DNA of 64,000 bases from Eopsaltria australis (lineage: Eukaryota; Chordata; Aves; Passeriformes; Petroicidae). The number at the start of each line of letters is the position of its first letter. Within the stretch, counting starts at the first letter, position 1. The DNA is taken from contig JAVTVJ010001329.1 in the NCBI GenBank assembly GCA_034509425.1, forward strand, positions 186,001 through 250,000. The letters run 5' to 3'. The position numbers and the translations under genes were made by a program. The notes beneath the pieces are model-generated. The model was not told the DNA's origin. It searched no databases and saw only the letters and a program-made list of their open reading frames with translations. Below, piece by piece: positions 25,778-40,169 of the stretch.

Positions 25778-28257
25778 CTGTTTGTCAAAGAAATAAAACA
25801 TCACAAAATAAATTACAATCACAAAACAAATTACAAATGAAACAAATGGGACACACATTACTTCATAGTCTTTTCTGTGCTCCGCTGCCTCTGCTGCCAT
25901 TCCTTATTTTAAACAGAAACTCCTGCATTTTTAGGATGTACAGTAGTTAAGTGTTTCCAACAGACTTTTAAAAATGTCATGTTTGTTTCAGAATACGCTT
26001 TCATAACAAGAGCTTGAAAGCAGAATTTGACTTCTTCATAGGTATAATTATACAGTACAGATTTACATAGCATCAGCGCTCTTGGAAAACTCCCACTAGC
26101 ACTGAACAAAGGTAGTTACGCCTGGTTAAGATAAAAATACATTCCAAGACAGTTCTCAACACTCCCCTAAGCAGGCTTCTAGTTTCTAAAACTACCAAAA
26201 TACAATATACATACTTTGGAAAGGACTGAAAACAACTGGAAGAATTCACTTTTGCCAAATTTCATCCCTGATGGAATTCATGGCTTACATGATAGAACAA
26301 AGTTTAGATATTGTGAGGTTTGTGTTCCATTTAGGTGCAGTAAAATTCGAGTTTGGGAATGATGTATGTTTTATTTTAATTATTTCTATTTTCCTGATAA
26401 TCCTAAAGAAAGGTTGAAATTACCTTCAAGTTCACATTCTGTTCTTGTATGGAGATCACTTCTTATTTATTATGTCCTTATTTAGTAAAATACCTAAAAA
26501 TTCTATTAATAAGGAAGGAACCTCAAAATAAATGTAAATTGTCTTGTCAAACCAAGCTTTCCCATTTCCCAACCAAAAACAAAGGTCTCAGCTAAGATTC
26601 CACGACAGGAAGTGGAAACACAGGAAGGGAAAAAGGGAAAAGACAGAAACAGAGACAAAGGACTTTGAGAAAGGTTGATTTCTTTTTTAATACCTAGGTA
26701 ATTATGCTCCTCATTTTTCCTCTTTTCATAAAAGAAAACTAATTCATATAGTTGTAAAATTATGCATTCAAGACTTAAAGGTTTCCAATGCAATTGTATC
26801 TCATCTTCACCTCTGTAAGATGAGGATTAAAACACAGAGGAGAAGACAGCAGATTAGTTACCCTGAAGTCCTTTATTTATGATAGTGATGAGCAAAACAA
26901 AAAATATGCATATAAGCATATCTTTTCAGAGGGGGGATTGAACAAAATGCAGCAAAATCAGACCTACAATCCCACTCTGAACAGTAAGAGAACAAAACAA
27001 TGAGCAGCTGTTCAGTGCCTTCTATCCAAACTATGCATTAAAAGAGACACAATTCTACAGAACAGAAAAGGAGAATGTGATCACGAAATGCAATCACACT
27101 GACTGATTTAATCTTGCACAGGTATCCTCAGTTAATATATCTTCTATATAATTTTTGACTGTGCACCTTACTAAGGCTCTCTTAATGGGCTATTTTGTAA
27201 GCGACACAAACCAGTAAAGTAATAAATGTTGTTTATTCTTAAGAATATTTGTTCTAAATTTGGTTCAGAAGCTAGAGAACCTTTGTGTGATGACATTAAT
27301 AACTACTGCAAGCTTATTTTCATGTACAGATTTACACTCCATCACTGAGAGGAGTCACGTGAGGCATTCCCTCCACAAATGACTCTTCAACAACAGGGAA
27401 ACTTCAAATATCAACAACATGTTTCTTACAGTATTTGAACACAGAATGCAATGGCCTACACTTAGCCATAGTAATTGTTTTGAAATTACTGTCACTTCCA
27501 GCCAATTATGCATACCCTGGAGCCTATGAACAGATTGCAGTTTACAACTGTTTGTCTCTAGTGGGAGTGTTTATTAATACTAAAAAACATAATTTTTGCA
27601 TCCTATTGCATAACATTTTCCAAGCATGTGGGAATGTGTAAAGAATAAAGTGTGAATTGGCTATCAGGAAATAAATTTTCTGTAGTATTTGTTAAACATT
27701 AACAAGTAATTAAAATGATGCGGTTTTTGTCTAAGAAATACCAGGAACACTTTCAAAAACATCAGAAATGGTTAATATTCCTGCTTTAGAAAATGCCAGA
27801 GAGATTGTATTATGATATTAAGCTAATTTAAATAAATTGAAAAAATTTCATTTGGGCTGCACAGCACTCCTATCCCTCTAGCCAATGTCACACTGACATA
27901 CATATACTAAAATACCATTTTTTTCACTCTGCTGCCCAACTTAATGTGAGCGTGTGGGGTTTTTTCCTTTCATTTCATCCTCAATCAATCTGAAATTCTT
28001 TCCTCCTGTTTTGTGTTGGATCCAAATTAAAACACAGAAAGAGATCTGTGGCCAAACAAATGTCTTTTATGTTTTACAAGAAAAACCCCGAACCTCTATA
28101 GATAGATAGTAAATCACATAACAGTTCAGAATTTGTGTTATTTTTCCTGTGGTCAAAGACACTGATTTTATTTGGCACTAATTTGTGAATCCATTAATAA
28201 AACCTGAACCGCATCTTTCAGGAACTGAACAACTCATCTTAAATTGGCCCTGAGTAG

Positions 28258-28490
28258 TGCCAGGAGAGGTTTAGATTGTGCATTAAGAAAAGTTTCCAAG
28301 CATTGGAACAGGCTTCCCAGGAAAGTGGTTGAATCACCATGATTGGATGTATTTAAAAGATGTGCAGATATGGCACCTGGGGACATGGTCTAGAGATGAG
28401 CTTGTCAAAGTTAAGGTTGTATGTAAGGTTGTAAATAGTGGGACTCGATGCTCTTAAGGGTCTTTTCCAACTGAAATGACTTTCTGATTT
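28258..28490 (+). mobile_element. CR1 LINE 3' fragment
   Basis: In order, the sequence shows GAGAGGTTTAGATTG, CATTGGAACAGGCTTCCCAG, GTGGTTGAATCACCATG, a GGGACATGGTCTAG block, and GGGTCTTTTCCAACTGAAATGA followed by TTCTGATTT. This is the canonical order of the CR1 3' end. The copy is diverged and 5'-truncated. It is antisense to WDR70. Confidence 0.88.
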
Positions 28491-31093
28491 CACATCATGC
28501 ACTATAGAGCCTTCTCAATGAAATACCTATACTCTGACAAGTATTTTCCCTTTTTTCAACTGTCCCATAGAGAAAGGAAAACAGCAAAATATAGATATCA
28601 AAGACCGACATCATTTGCCCCTTAATGACAAAAATGAAAGCAAAAGAAGAAATTTCACTCAATTCTATGCAGCTTCGATGCTTTAGGATTTCATGTAAAA
28701 CCAGGCTTGACTGAAAGGGACAATAAGAGTGCATCAGCAATTCTATTTGTCTTTAAAAATAAATTTGCTCAGTTTACCACCAGTAAAAAGATTGTTTTCC
28801 TAACTTTGAGCTCTGCAAGCCTGCCCTTCATATATTATTCTGCAAAGGAATATAACCCTGAATTGTAATACTAAATCAAATATTCTAAAATGATTGAAGG
28901 TTGAAATGAAGTTTTTACACATACTGGCAAACAGTCATTGCAGTTTTCAAAGAAAATAATGTTTTTGGCCTCTGACCTCTCAATATTTTTAACAGATGTC
29001 TAATCTTGCTAACAAATCATTAGCAAAAAAAATCGTTATCAGAATGTTTCTAGCTGGAAAGACATGAAACAACAGAACCAATGTACACAATTCAAAAATT
29101 TGATTCAAGAAGGGAAAGGGACAGCATTGAAATATAAGATAAAGATGTTAAGATAATTAGGGCAAAGTGTATCTACATATCTCCCTTCAATACCCTTCTT
29201 CTGTTGCGGAGGTGCCTGCTATTATGAAGTAATAGTCATGTGCCATACAAAATTTGACAAGTTCATCAGTCCTTAACATTTTTAAAGGTTATTTTTAAAG
29301 GTTTAGTTACTTCAGCAAATTCTGCAGTAAACCACTATCTTCTGCAACTTCTTTAAAGGCTTTCTAACAAATAACTCCAGCAATGTAAGCACTTTCCTCC
29401 TAGCTTTGTATTAGCACGTATATTTTTGTTAAGCAATTACAGCTGACTGTACTTGTGTGCAAAATGAGATGACAGGCATAAAACATAAAGCACATGTGAG
29501 AAAGGACACAGTTGCGTGTATCGAAAGAAACAAGAGTAACAGATAATATCAGGGTTTGCAATATCACCCCAGTGGTCAGAGAGAATGAGCGCCAGAAGAT
29601 AAAAGGAAACCAGAGAACAGATTGGGAAGGGGTGGGGGCAAAGGTACATGACTGGAGTAGCATCAGCAATGGCTATCCCTAGTACAAAAATCTGTATGGA
29701 CTTAAGAGGACCCATATGGGAAGTGAAGATGACAGTGGCCACAGGAAGGATTTATCACACAGAGCCACATGGCTACAGGTCTGCATCCCACAACTGCTCT
29801 CCTGCCCCTAAACACTCAATAAAACTTATTCTAGGAAAAAGACAGACCTACTCAGTTTATTCACCTCAGAAATACAAGCCACATCCATGAGAAAAATAAC
29901 TGTATGTTTAACTGATGGAATTTTTGAACTTTCCACATTGTTTCTGGGATACAATATTTCACAGTAAGCTGACACTTTCCCAAGATTATAATGCTTCTAA
30001 CATTCTGCACCCCCGCCCCGCTTTTCTTTTAATGAAACATTCAATGTCTCAGCCAAGACATTCTTCTTCCTTCTTATTACTAACATCTTTTAGATTTTTT
30101 TAAAGCAAAGGCAGTAAATTAAGGCAGGCCTTGGGGAAAGTGAGACCTACAAAGATGGCTATATCGATCTTTCTCTGTTTTACAGATGTATAGCAAAATA
30201 TTACTTATTTATTAGTGTGAATACAGTCAGCCATACAACCACAACCCATATTCATGCTGGTTTCATGAGGCTGAAGGGCAGGACTAGGTCAGCAGAGATG
30301 CCTGACAAGCAAGTCCCAGGCCATGTACAGCTACTTGAGGCTTGAATGAGTCTTTTCACCTAAGACACTTACAGCAAAATAAAATAGTTCACACTGACAA
30401 CACTCAATTGCAAAAGCTGTAATTTTTAACAAACGTAAAAGCCTTCCAAGATGACATACAATCATAGGCCGGGCTCAAGGTAACAAAAGTATGAGTTACA
30501 AAGTTGCAAAAAGAAAACAAACAAACAAACCAGAAATCTCCTTTTTAGTAGGAAAGCTGTCTGGGTCTTTGTTGAAAGCAATCACATCACAGAGAGACAA
30601 CACCTCAGAGCTGTGATCACAGCTGAGACGACAGACTTCCCCATCCCCCTTCAGCCACGTCTACTGAAGGAAGTGCATCTTCTTTGCTCTCAATTATAAT
30701 TCCACAGAAGAAATATAAGTGTACTTTCTGGGTCTAGTATATCAATTAAAAATTGTCAGGTCTACATATGTCAGCTGAATTCAGGAATTTCTCAATACCC
30801 TGAGTAGGCAGTTGCAGGCTATATCAGATGCTCTCCTTAAGTCTCTGTAAACATGATCCCCAGGCTTTCAATTTATGTGACAGCTCTTCAATACCACTTC
30901 CCGTGGTGTAGAAATGGATGCTGTTTCAGTAATGAGCACACTGAAGCAAAACAAGATTAACTTGTGAAATCTGAGGTTTTAGTGTTTACATGATTACACT
31001 CTTACATGATTTCCTCTTCATGATTTTCTAACTCAGTGACATCTACACGTATCATTAGCAGACCTGAAACACTCCTTCTTTTCTCTCAATCCT

Positions 31094-31120
31094 AATTAAT
31101 CAATTATTAATTGATTAATT
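31094..31120. repeat. Perfect AT-rich inverted repeat, 12-base arms
   Basis: AATTAATCAATT (31094-31105) and AATTGATTAATT (31109-31120) are exact reverse complements around a 3-base ATT spacer. AT composition makes chance formation plausible. Confidence 0.85.
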
Positions 31121-34100
31121 CTAACCTTACTTGCCATAACCAGGACATCTGACTGACAATTGTATTTAACTGTCCTGTGTATCCATTATACTCTCATCTG
31201 TTGCAACTAAGGCCTTTTTTCTGGGTGACAAGTCTTCAGGATTTCTTTATCTCTCACGCTCAGCAGTGGTTCAACACCCTTCAATAATCTCTCACATGTA
31301 TTTCATTGAGAAGCTTACCTAGATATTTGCAATTACTGAACCTATAAAAGGCTTGGTTCTTTTTTTTTAATATTCTGTAGTTTTTCTTGAATAACTACAC
31401 TGCAGTGAAAAACCTACATAACCAGGAGAACAAAAAATTTTAAAATTTATGGACACTTCAATGAATCCTGCATTATATCATGCAATTATGAATGAAAATA
31501 AAAAACAAGTGCGAAATACTCAGTAAGAAACTGATTGGAAGCTATGGGAAAAGAGCAGTCTTAGAAGAGAAGTCATACAGCAGTGTAGCCAGTCAAGGTG
31601 AAAAATTATTTAGTATTTTGTTAATTGCAATTGACCCAAAAACTTGACTTCTATCAAAAAAAAATCTAAAACATTTATGCAGCAGGCAATGAGGAAAGCC
31701 ACCTGATACATTTGACCATACATGGGTTTAGGCAGGCTCAATCCTAGAGATATCTCTGCTCTACTATAGAGAGATGAGAAAATCCTTCCTATCTGCCCAT
31801 GCTTCCTTCACCAGGAAGAACATTCTAAGAATAATTTCTAATTTCTAAGAATACTGCTGACCACAGAAACAATTTCTTCTTGTTTAAGCTTATTCATCAA
31901 GAAATATTTCAGGAGACCATTTAAGAAAGATGGCTTCTTAACAGCATTGCTAAATATTTGCCTAAAGGTTTGAAAATGAAACCCCAGCTGAATGTTTGGC
32001 TGCATGGTCAAACTTTGCATTTGAGAAAATAACCTATCATGGCCACAAAAATGATAAATATTACTAATAAAAATAGCTTTTGGAAACTATTCAGTTGGCT
32101 TCCTTTGGGGATTTTTTATACTGCATGAGAAAAACACACAAGGATGTAAAAGAAACTTTCTTCTGTATCTTTTCATAACTTATCTAACCCATCTCATCCT
32201 AGTAAATTTACATTTTTCCTCCTTTGTACTATCATAAATACAGCTTTTGTAAATCAAAAAAAGAAAGCCCACTCCTCGTTTTGCATCACTCAAAGTTAAA
32301 TCAATCAATCTTGATAGACTTGCCCAGGTGTTAAAGCTGTTAAATCTTTCTCTGCCTTCCAGAACACAATCAAATGGGATCAATGCTATTCTGCAAAAAT
32401 CTCATTAAAGATTCAGCTAAGATATAGTAGGACTCCACTGAAAGTCCACAGATTTCTCCAAACTCATCTATGCCAACAGTGGATGTTTCATATGATTTAA
32501 AAGTAGCTTTTGGCATACTGACAATAAACACAAATATATATACAGAAAAAAAAATTATAAAGAGGTTACTAAGTTGTCTTCAAAAAGCAATGATGACAGA
32601 CTAATTCTCAGCTTATTCCCAAATATTCAACATAATTCCTCATATTCTTTCAGTCTTCAATGTCCTCAATGCTTAAACCACTTGTGTGGTCTAATAGAGG
32701 CACAATGTAAATAGAGTGAAATGACTGAAAATACACAAAAATCTACATAAAGTCAACATTTCTGGTTCAGTACTCCCTGAGCCTAAAAATGTGAAGTTTG
32801 CAGTGAGTTATCAAAGATGGCTGTATAATAAATCTATTTTCTTATTGAAAATAGTAGCTAGCACATGTGTATTTTTCAGTTAACTTCTTGTAACATAGCA
32901 AGCTATTCTTTCTTCTACATTCTTTGATTTTTTCTGATAAAAATGTGCTGCAAACTATCCTGCCATATTATTTCTGCATATTATTTAAAAATATATATTT
33001 TTTAAAAACTATGGATTTAGTTTTATTCATTCAGATGGAATGACAAAGATGGAAGAATGCCTCAGTTAAAGGGGTGATATTTTTCTTCATGCACATCAGT
33101 GATAAGATGAGCATTCTCAAGTAAACTTCATTTTCTTTCCAAGCAATATTTGTATCACAGTTCCATGGTTCCCTCTTTGACGTTGCTTTTTTCTCACAGT
33201 AGTTTTATATATTTGACTAGCTAAATAAGCAAACAAACAAAACCCCACACACTCTGGCAAGAAAAAGCTGGCAAAGCAGGAAAATAATTTCAAAAATTGT
33301 TTATAGTGATTTACACCAATGGAACAGAGTGTTCCAAGTCAGCTTTCAGACCAGCAATCAAGTACCTAAGCATTAGATACAGTGAAAAAGCTTGTAATAC
33401 CTTTCAGAGAAAAAGTTACTTGCTATTCTACAGTGCAATTTCTGATTAAATTTCAAACATGGATCGCTTTTAAAATTAGCTTTCTTTTTTAACAGACATC
33501 AAAACAAATTACTATTTTAAGTATGAGAGGAAAGAATTTTTTTGCTTGCAATTAACATCTTTAAATCAATTAATCCCTTCTGTCTCATGTAATATAAATA
33601 ATAAGACGATTATTAAAGGTATGGAAATACAAAAATGTCCAAATTGATATCCAAGAGTCCTTCAAACAGACTGCAATATTTCCATGAAAATTTGCCTCTG
33701 AGGCTTGAGAATTGTCACAGAATTTTTCATTCTGCAATTAGCCATCTCCTCTACTATTAATGTTCGCTATTTCCTTCAAAAGCCTCTTTCCTCTTCTTTT
33801 CCTATTTCCATGATGTAGTACCTCTGCTGCAATTCTCTTTGATCACTAGCATCCCTAGAATTCTTTTCCATCCAACAAAAAGATTCCTTTCGTTTTCTCA
33901 TTCTAGCATCCAGCTTCACATCAGCACAATATTTCACACTTATGCTTAGCAACTTCATATTTCTTCTCCACCAGCAATGGCATCCTCACAGCATAGGGAG
34001 ATACAAATTTCACAAGCAGCAACTCATGTATCTCAAAACCTTATTTGCATTATGCGCTTTTCACTAAATAGCTCCATGTTTGTCTTTCTTTCTCTCTCCT

Positions 34101-37100
34101 GCCTTTTCATCCAATACTGCCTTCTCCTCCACCCTCACTCCTTGTCAATCCCACCCACTATATTCCATTTGAGAATGCTACTTAAATTCCCTCCTAAATG
34201 TCAGGATTATTCCTGACAAATCCAACAGGGAATGCTACACCACCTTTATTGTCATCAATCTTGGGGAAGAAGTGTCTATTTTCTGTTCCCCTTCTTTACT
34301 GTTTTGTGAAGTCCAGTATCTCCTGCACACTGTCACATATGGGCTCCCTTCTTTACTACTCCCTCTGGTCCATGATTACCTCTCAGTTTCTCTGGCTTAT
34401 TCATTACTACTCAATCCCCTTGGTCACTGAACTTCTCACTCTACAGTGTATTTTTATACACCTTATTCACAACCATGACTCTCAATATCTTCACACCATT
34501 AAACTGCCTTCCAAAAAAGGTACATCTTTGTCCCTCTGCTGAACATCTTCGTTCACCTTGACATCACTTTGTGAATGTTTAGCTGGTGAAACAAATTTAA
34601 CGTGATGAAAGTGATTCCTGATTTTCTTACATGGATACCATATCTTCTCAATTTCCCTGGAAGATCTTACCTCCTTTAACCATTCATCATAAGAAAAATG
34701 TTGTTACATGCATCCCAATGTGTCATTTCCTTTCTGTCACACATTGTAAAACATACTGTAATAAATCCAACCAACGACCCACTGCCAGTATCATTACTTT
34801 AATATGTTTTCCCTCTTTGTTTCCTTGATAATGGTTCTTTAGTTTCAGGGGTCCACTCTTGCCTCATTTTATCTTTTTTAACAGCTGTATTTCACCAGTG
34901 AATTAAATACACAGTCTTTCAACTACAGAAATTACAGATCATTCATTTAATCTGCAAGCACATGTGTTTTTCTCACAAAAAAAAGAAAACCAAAATCAAA
35001 CCAAACAAAACCACCACTCCTTTTTCTGCAACATGTGGAAACACAGTAAATTATCAGGTAAAAAATGATTAAAAAAGGGTGGGAGACAAATAGTAACTGA
35101 GGGTGCACATTGCCTTGTTTTTGTTCGCTGCTTACCAACTCTTACCAACTCAACAGTGAAGAATTTATTCTCTGACATAGCTACTTTTAGTTATGAAGGA
35201 AGTCAAAACTGAAGTTTGTTTTACACATGCAGACAGACAGCACCACACATTCTTGCAGCCCTGCTTACCCTCCCACCTCAATGCAACAGCCAAGAAACCA
35301 CATTGACCTGTCTGGAATACAGAAAACATTCCTACACCTCTGCCAACTCCTACCCGGTTTGGCAGTACACTTCAACGTATCAAATACTGAAATCAAGCAG
35401 GCATTTTCACATTTGTGACAAGTAACAAGCCAATAGCTGGCAATGCAATGCTTTTTACTGACTGCAACAGGTGTCCCTACTTCTGAAAAATCACTCTTCA
35501 AGGTGATCTTAAATAAATGCTACCCCTCCTGCCACCAGGGCAGGGATGCACTACCTGTCCTCATTCTGCCCTTGCGAGCCCTGGTGAAATAGCTTCTGTG
35601 AAGGTCCACACAGTGTACTCTGATGGCCTCCACTGCATGAAGTTTGTTTACAGATCTTGGACTCTCTAACTGAGACCACAGAACTGCGTAACGGCGAGGA
35701 CAAAAAGCAGGCTAGTGAGCCAGGAGCCAGTACCATTCATATTCTCGTATCAGGAAGCACACTGATCACAGCAGCTACATTCATCAGGAGCTCCTAGTGT
35801 CCATAAAAACAACATAGAGTCCATGATTATCCAATGAATTAGAGTTTTTAGAGCAACTCTCTCTTTCTATATTAATTAGTGTAGTACTTTATTATTTGGC
35901 CATCATATCCCAACTTCTACAGAATGTACTAAATATAAAATAAAATATAGTGCTGATTATGAGTGACTGCGTTGAGCACAAAACAGTCACAAGCCAAATC
36001 TCAAAGTGATACATACACACAGTGCAAAGTGAAATAGTAACCACAAAGGCATTTTTTAAAAACTACACATACTGCTTAATCTAAATTACATGTTGAAGTA
36101 TCTAAGAATACATTGTTTAAATTACTGCTTAAAATGATTATACACATTCAGAAATTCTATTGAACTAGAATGTCATAATAAGTCTCTGGACATACTTAGA
36201 CACATTGTATATGTATTTACACATAATGTGTGAAGCACATAGGTAGTCATATCCAACTCCAAGTCTAGTTCTCTATCTCTTGAGAAATTTAGAACTTGGT
36301 TTAAGGAAAGCAGCTGTTTCACGGATGTATCTGATTTCAGTCTGTGTAGTATCACTGCAGTCATACATTAAATAAAACACAGCTGGACAATACTCCACCT
36401 ATTTCACCACCCTCTCTGCTAACTGTTTAGCACTAACATCTGTTTAAAACAAACTTTAGGAAATAGAGAGATCATGAAAAAAAACCCTTTATTTTAAAAT
36501 ATTTTGCACTGGAAGAAGTTTTGCTTACTTATGAAGAAAGCCTCACATATATTCAACCATGTTTTAATTATAAGACTTATACCTAGAGTTGCAAGAAACC
36601 TGCTCACTGAAGATCTCTTACAAAAAAATATTATTACAAACACTTCTGATTTCATATGATTGGTTTAGTTTTATACCTGCTGCCAAGATATGTTTTAGCT
36701 GTGTAGTTTATCTTCTCATTGATAACCATGTATGCAAAAATGACTTGTTTGGCTTATATTATGAATTCTCTAGAAATGACATTCAAATATTTTCAGTTAA
36801 AGTTAACTAGACCTATGAATTGAGTATAGGCTCTAGTGCATTATGGCCAGTTATTTAAACTGTATCCCCACAGAAGTGCACCTTTTAATGAATGTAACCA
36901 TGAATCCATCGTTCTGTCTGTAGAGAAAAGGTTGTTCTTTATCAAACTTCCTGAGTCAAATGTATGTAACCTAACGTTACATACAAAAGCTACACCTCAT
37001 AATAACTTATCTACTGCAAACCTGTATGTTCCATGGCTTAAAAGCCATTTCCTACCCTTTTTGGTTTTAATCCACTTGTTCAAGCTGTACCAGCTTTCCT

Positions 37101-39768
37101 TTAGTTAAGAATTTTAAAATATGGGAATCTTAGGCTCCTCTAATAAAATAAACTTAATGACCAAGAGTTGTACAGAAATGCACTTTTCATTGCTTTTAGG
37201 AAATTCACAGCATAATCCTGCTGTCCATCTCCTCACAAGCTTCAAGAAATAATGACCTACTATGAAGCACAGTGAGAGATGTTTGGAAGCAAAACTAGCT
37301 TCCTAATATACACATCAAGCACAACATTCTTTTCATAATTTACAAACCCTATCAGGCTCTAGACCACTGAAGTGTTCAGCTTGTTTGAGCAATGCATATA
37401 CTACAGTATTTAAAAGCCATTTCCCTGATAAGCCAAACCACTCTGGAGCTCACTTCTTGTTAGATCAGAATGTAGTATTTGTACTTTCCACTTTTTGCCT
37501 CTGCAAAAAAAGAAACATTTTCTCTAAAGTAACAAAGCTAGCTCAAAAAGGCTTTTTTATTTTTTCCATTATTTTTCATTATTTCATCTTTCTATTTCTG
37601 TAACATTATTCATGTTATATTACTATTAACAACACTACAATATTAGTAAAGCCAATCATGTTGCTATAAAGCCTACTCTTCTCAAATTGTCATTTTGAAA
37701 TTATTTCTGTAAGTTCTACTTTTAGTTTTCCAAATAGTAAACCAAAGAGAGATATATAATCCTTGTGGGATAAGCCTTTTTCCTTTAACCATACATGAAT
37801 CCAAAGTGAAGTCCTTTAACCTATTTTCATTGGGGTGTGACAGACTTCAAGATTTAGAATTGCCTTTCATCACTATATTAGATAGTGCAAACATTTAGAT
37901 AGTTCGTAACTATAAACTGTTTATTACATAAGAGAGAAATGCACTTAGAAATACAGCAGGGCACATTTTATCTCGGCATATGATTGTCAGATTCTTTACT
38001 GTGGCTGGCTTCAGGGTACAGATAGTGATGTACTGGCTAAACCAGACGTATACAGAAAGAAATAATATATGAATCTGTTAATATTTGCTGCTGGCAAGCT
38101 TGCGTGTGATTTCCAGTTTCTGGAACAGAGGTCTGGCACATACACATATGGAATGAAAGGGTGGAATATTATGGATATGGAAAACTTACCTTAAGTTTGA
38201 AAGGGGAATATAGTATATTTGGATATCCTTCATCTTGTATTTACACAAGAAATTTCCAGATGTAGCCAGACTGCCCTCTTCAAAGCATGAAACATGTTAC
38301 ATACTTGGGGGAAATTGGAAGATTTCCCTGCTGTTTAGCTGTAGTAGTGATATTCAGCAAATTTAAGAACAGTCATTCTAAATTGTTTCTATTAAACATT
38401 GACATTTCACTGGAATATTTTTAATGTTGTGAGAATATCAATATAAACATTAAATTCTATATATAAAAAAATCATCCAAATAGACAAGGAATATTCCATG
38501 GTGGAAAAAGATTAATAACATCTAGCTGGTGTAAAAAAAAAGCACAATTCTGGAATGCTATGATGAATAAGATGCCAAAGACACACAATGAACTGGTAAA
38601 TAATGCATCTAAAAAGGCATATGAACAGTTAAGTTTTCTAGTGGACAGATGTAATACATTTCAGGAATTAATTACTGAGAGCCATGTCTTTTGCATGTCA
38701 GCATATGCAAAATGAATCCTGTAACTATGCAAAGATTCAACAACCTCATCTTCCTAACACATGGGTATAAATCCACACAAAGGACCTTCCAATTAATGGA
38801 GAAAGTATTTACAGCAAGTCTCAGATCTTACTACTAGTTTTCACTACTCTGTCTTGGCAGCATCAGCTGTAAAATCCATCATGAACAGCAAAAGTGAGTT
38901 TGCAAAAAAAAAAATCCAAATAAGAACTGGACTTGGATTTCCATTCCAAAAAAATAAAAAAGTTTTCCACATAATTATTTTTCATTATCTAAATCTGTGT
39001 CCTTAGTTGCACAGAATTTTTTCAAAATGACTCAAATACCTGTGAAATCTTTCATCTCTAAAATCTCTACCTGAAAACTTCCAACAGCATACCACAAAAC
39101 TAAAGCTTACAGAAACCCTTTCAAAGCAAACAAACACTAAATATAGAAAAGTATTTATCTTACATCTATAAATCATGCAATTATTTGGAAAATACTTTTA
39201 ACATGACTATTTGTAATTAAAATGTACAGAGCTTAGATCTGTTTAATTTCAGTGCATACTGCGACATTCCACTTTTCTTCCCCTTATATTTTGAGGATAG
39301 GGTGGCTTAAGGGCATGTGGAAAACAGGTTATTGGGATTACCACTTGATAACACCACTTTTGGGAAGATTCACGTGGGCAGTACATTATTATAGTGTTGA
39401 ATTTCAATATTATTGTGAATTTTAAGTTCTGCAAAATCACTTTGAGCCTTAGCTAAGTGATTCAAACTGACCAAAATACATAAATTATTCTAGCAAATTA
39501 AAATCAGAGTAAGGTTTAAAACCAGGAACAAAGAAAATGCTAGCAATGCAGCAATTCAGAAATACTGTATCAAATGCTCACTTTTGAGCTGAAGAATGGA
39601 GTTAAACCTATGTCTGTCTTCTATGAAACAAGAAAGCAAAAAAGTAGAGGTGAATCACTCGCTATACAAATATTTCCATGAGCACTGAATCAATTTGCTT
39701 AATGAGAATTATGCTGAAAATCACAGAATATTGTATCTTTTATGTTCAGATTTGCACTATTTAAGAAG

Positions 39769-39808
39769 ACAAACCTATTACAGATATGAAAAACAAACCT
39801 ATTACAGA
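39769..39808. repeat. Short direct repeat (16 bases, 24-base spacing)
   Basis: ACAAACCTATTACAGA is present at 39769-39784 and again at 39793-39808. It looks like a local duplication with no recognised function. Confidence 0.8.
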
Positions 39809-40145
39809 GGTATTTGTCAAAACTAATTCTTTACTACTTATAGTGCAGCCAGTAGATAGATAAAAGCTTATAAAAACTACTCAAAGTTTATAACCAAGGT
39901 TAACACAGATAGAAAAAAAAACCAGACAAGATTTTGGGTGTACAAGCTGTTTTCTCAAAGGCATTTAAAAGACATGACCACTTCTTACAAACTCTGTCTC
40001 CCCAACGTCTTTATTAATATTTTTGTATCACAGCTGCAATGGTACACCATAAAATAGGTGATGTGCGAAACTGTGAAACATGATTCAGGCTGTCATACGC
40101 AGAGAAGTTGTTAATGTAGTCCTGTGTTGAACGCACCCAGGAAAA

Positions 40146-40169
40146 GTTGGAGGAAGAAATTCCTCCAAC
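40146..40169. repeat. Perfect inverted repeat with a 4-base loop
   Basis: GTTGGAGGAA (40146-40155) and TTCCTCCAAC (40160-40169) pair exactly around GAAA. As plus-strand RNA this would be a 10-bp stem capped by a GNRA-type tetraloop. On the WDR70 pre-mRNA the loop would read UUUC. Confidence 0.85.
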
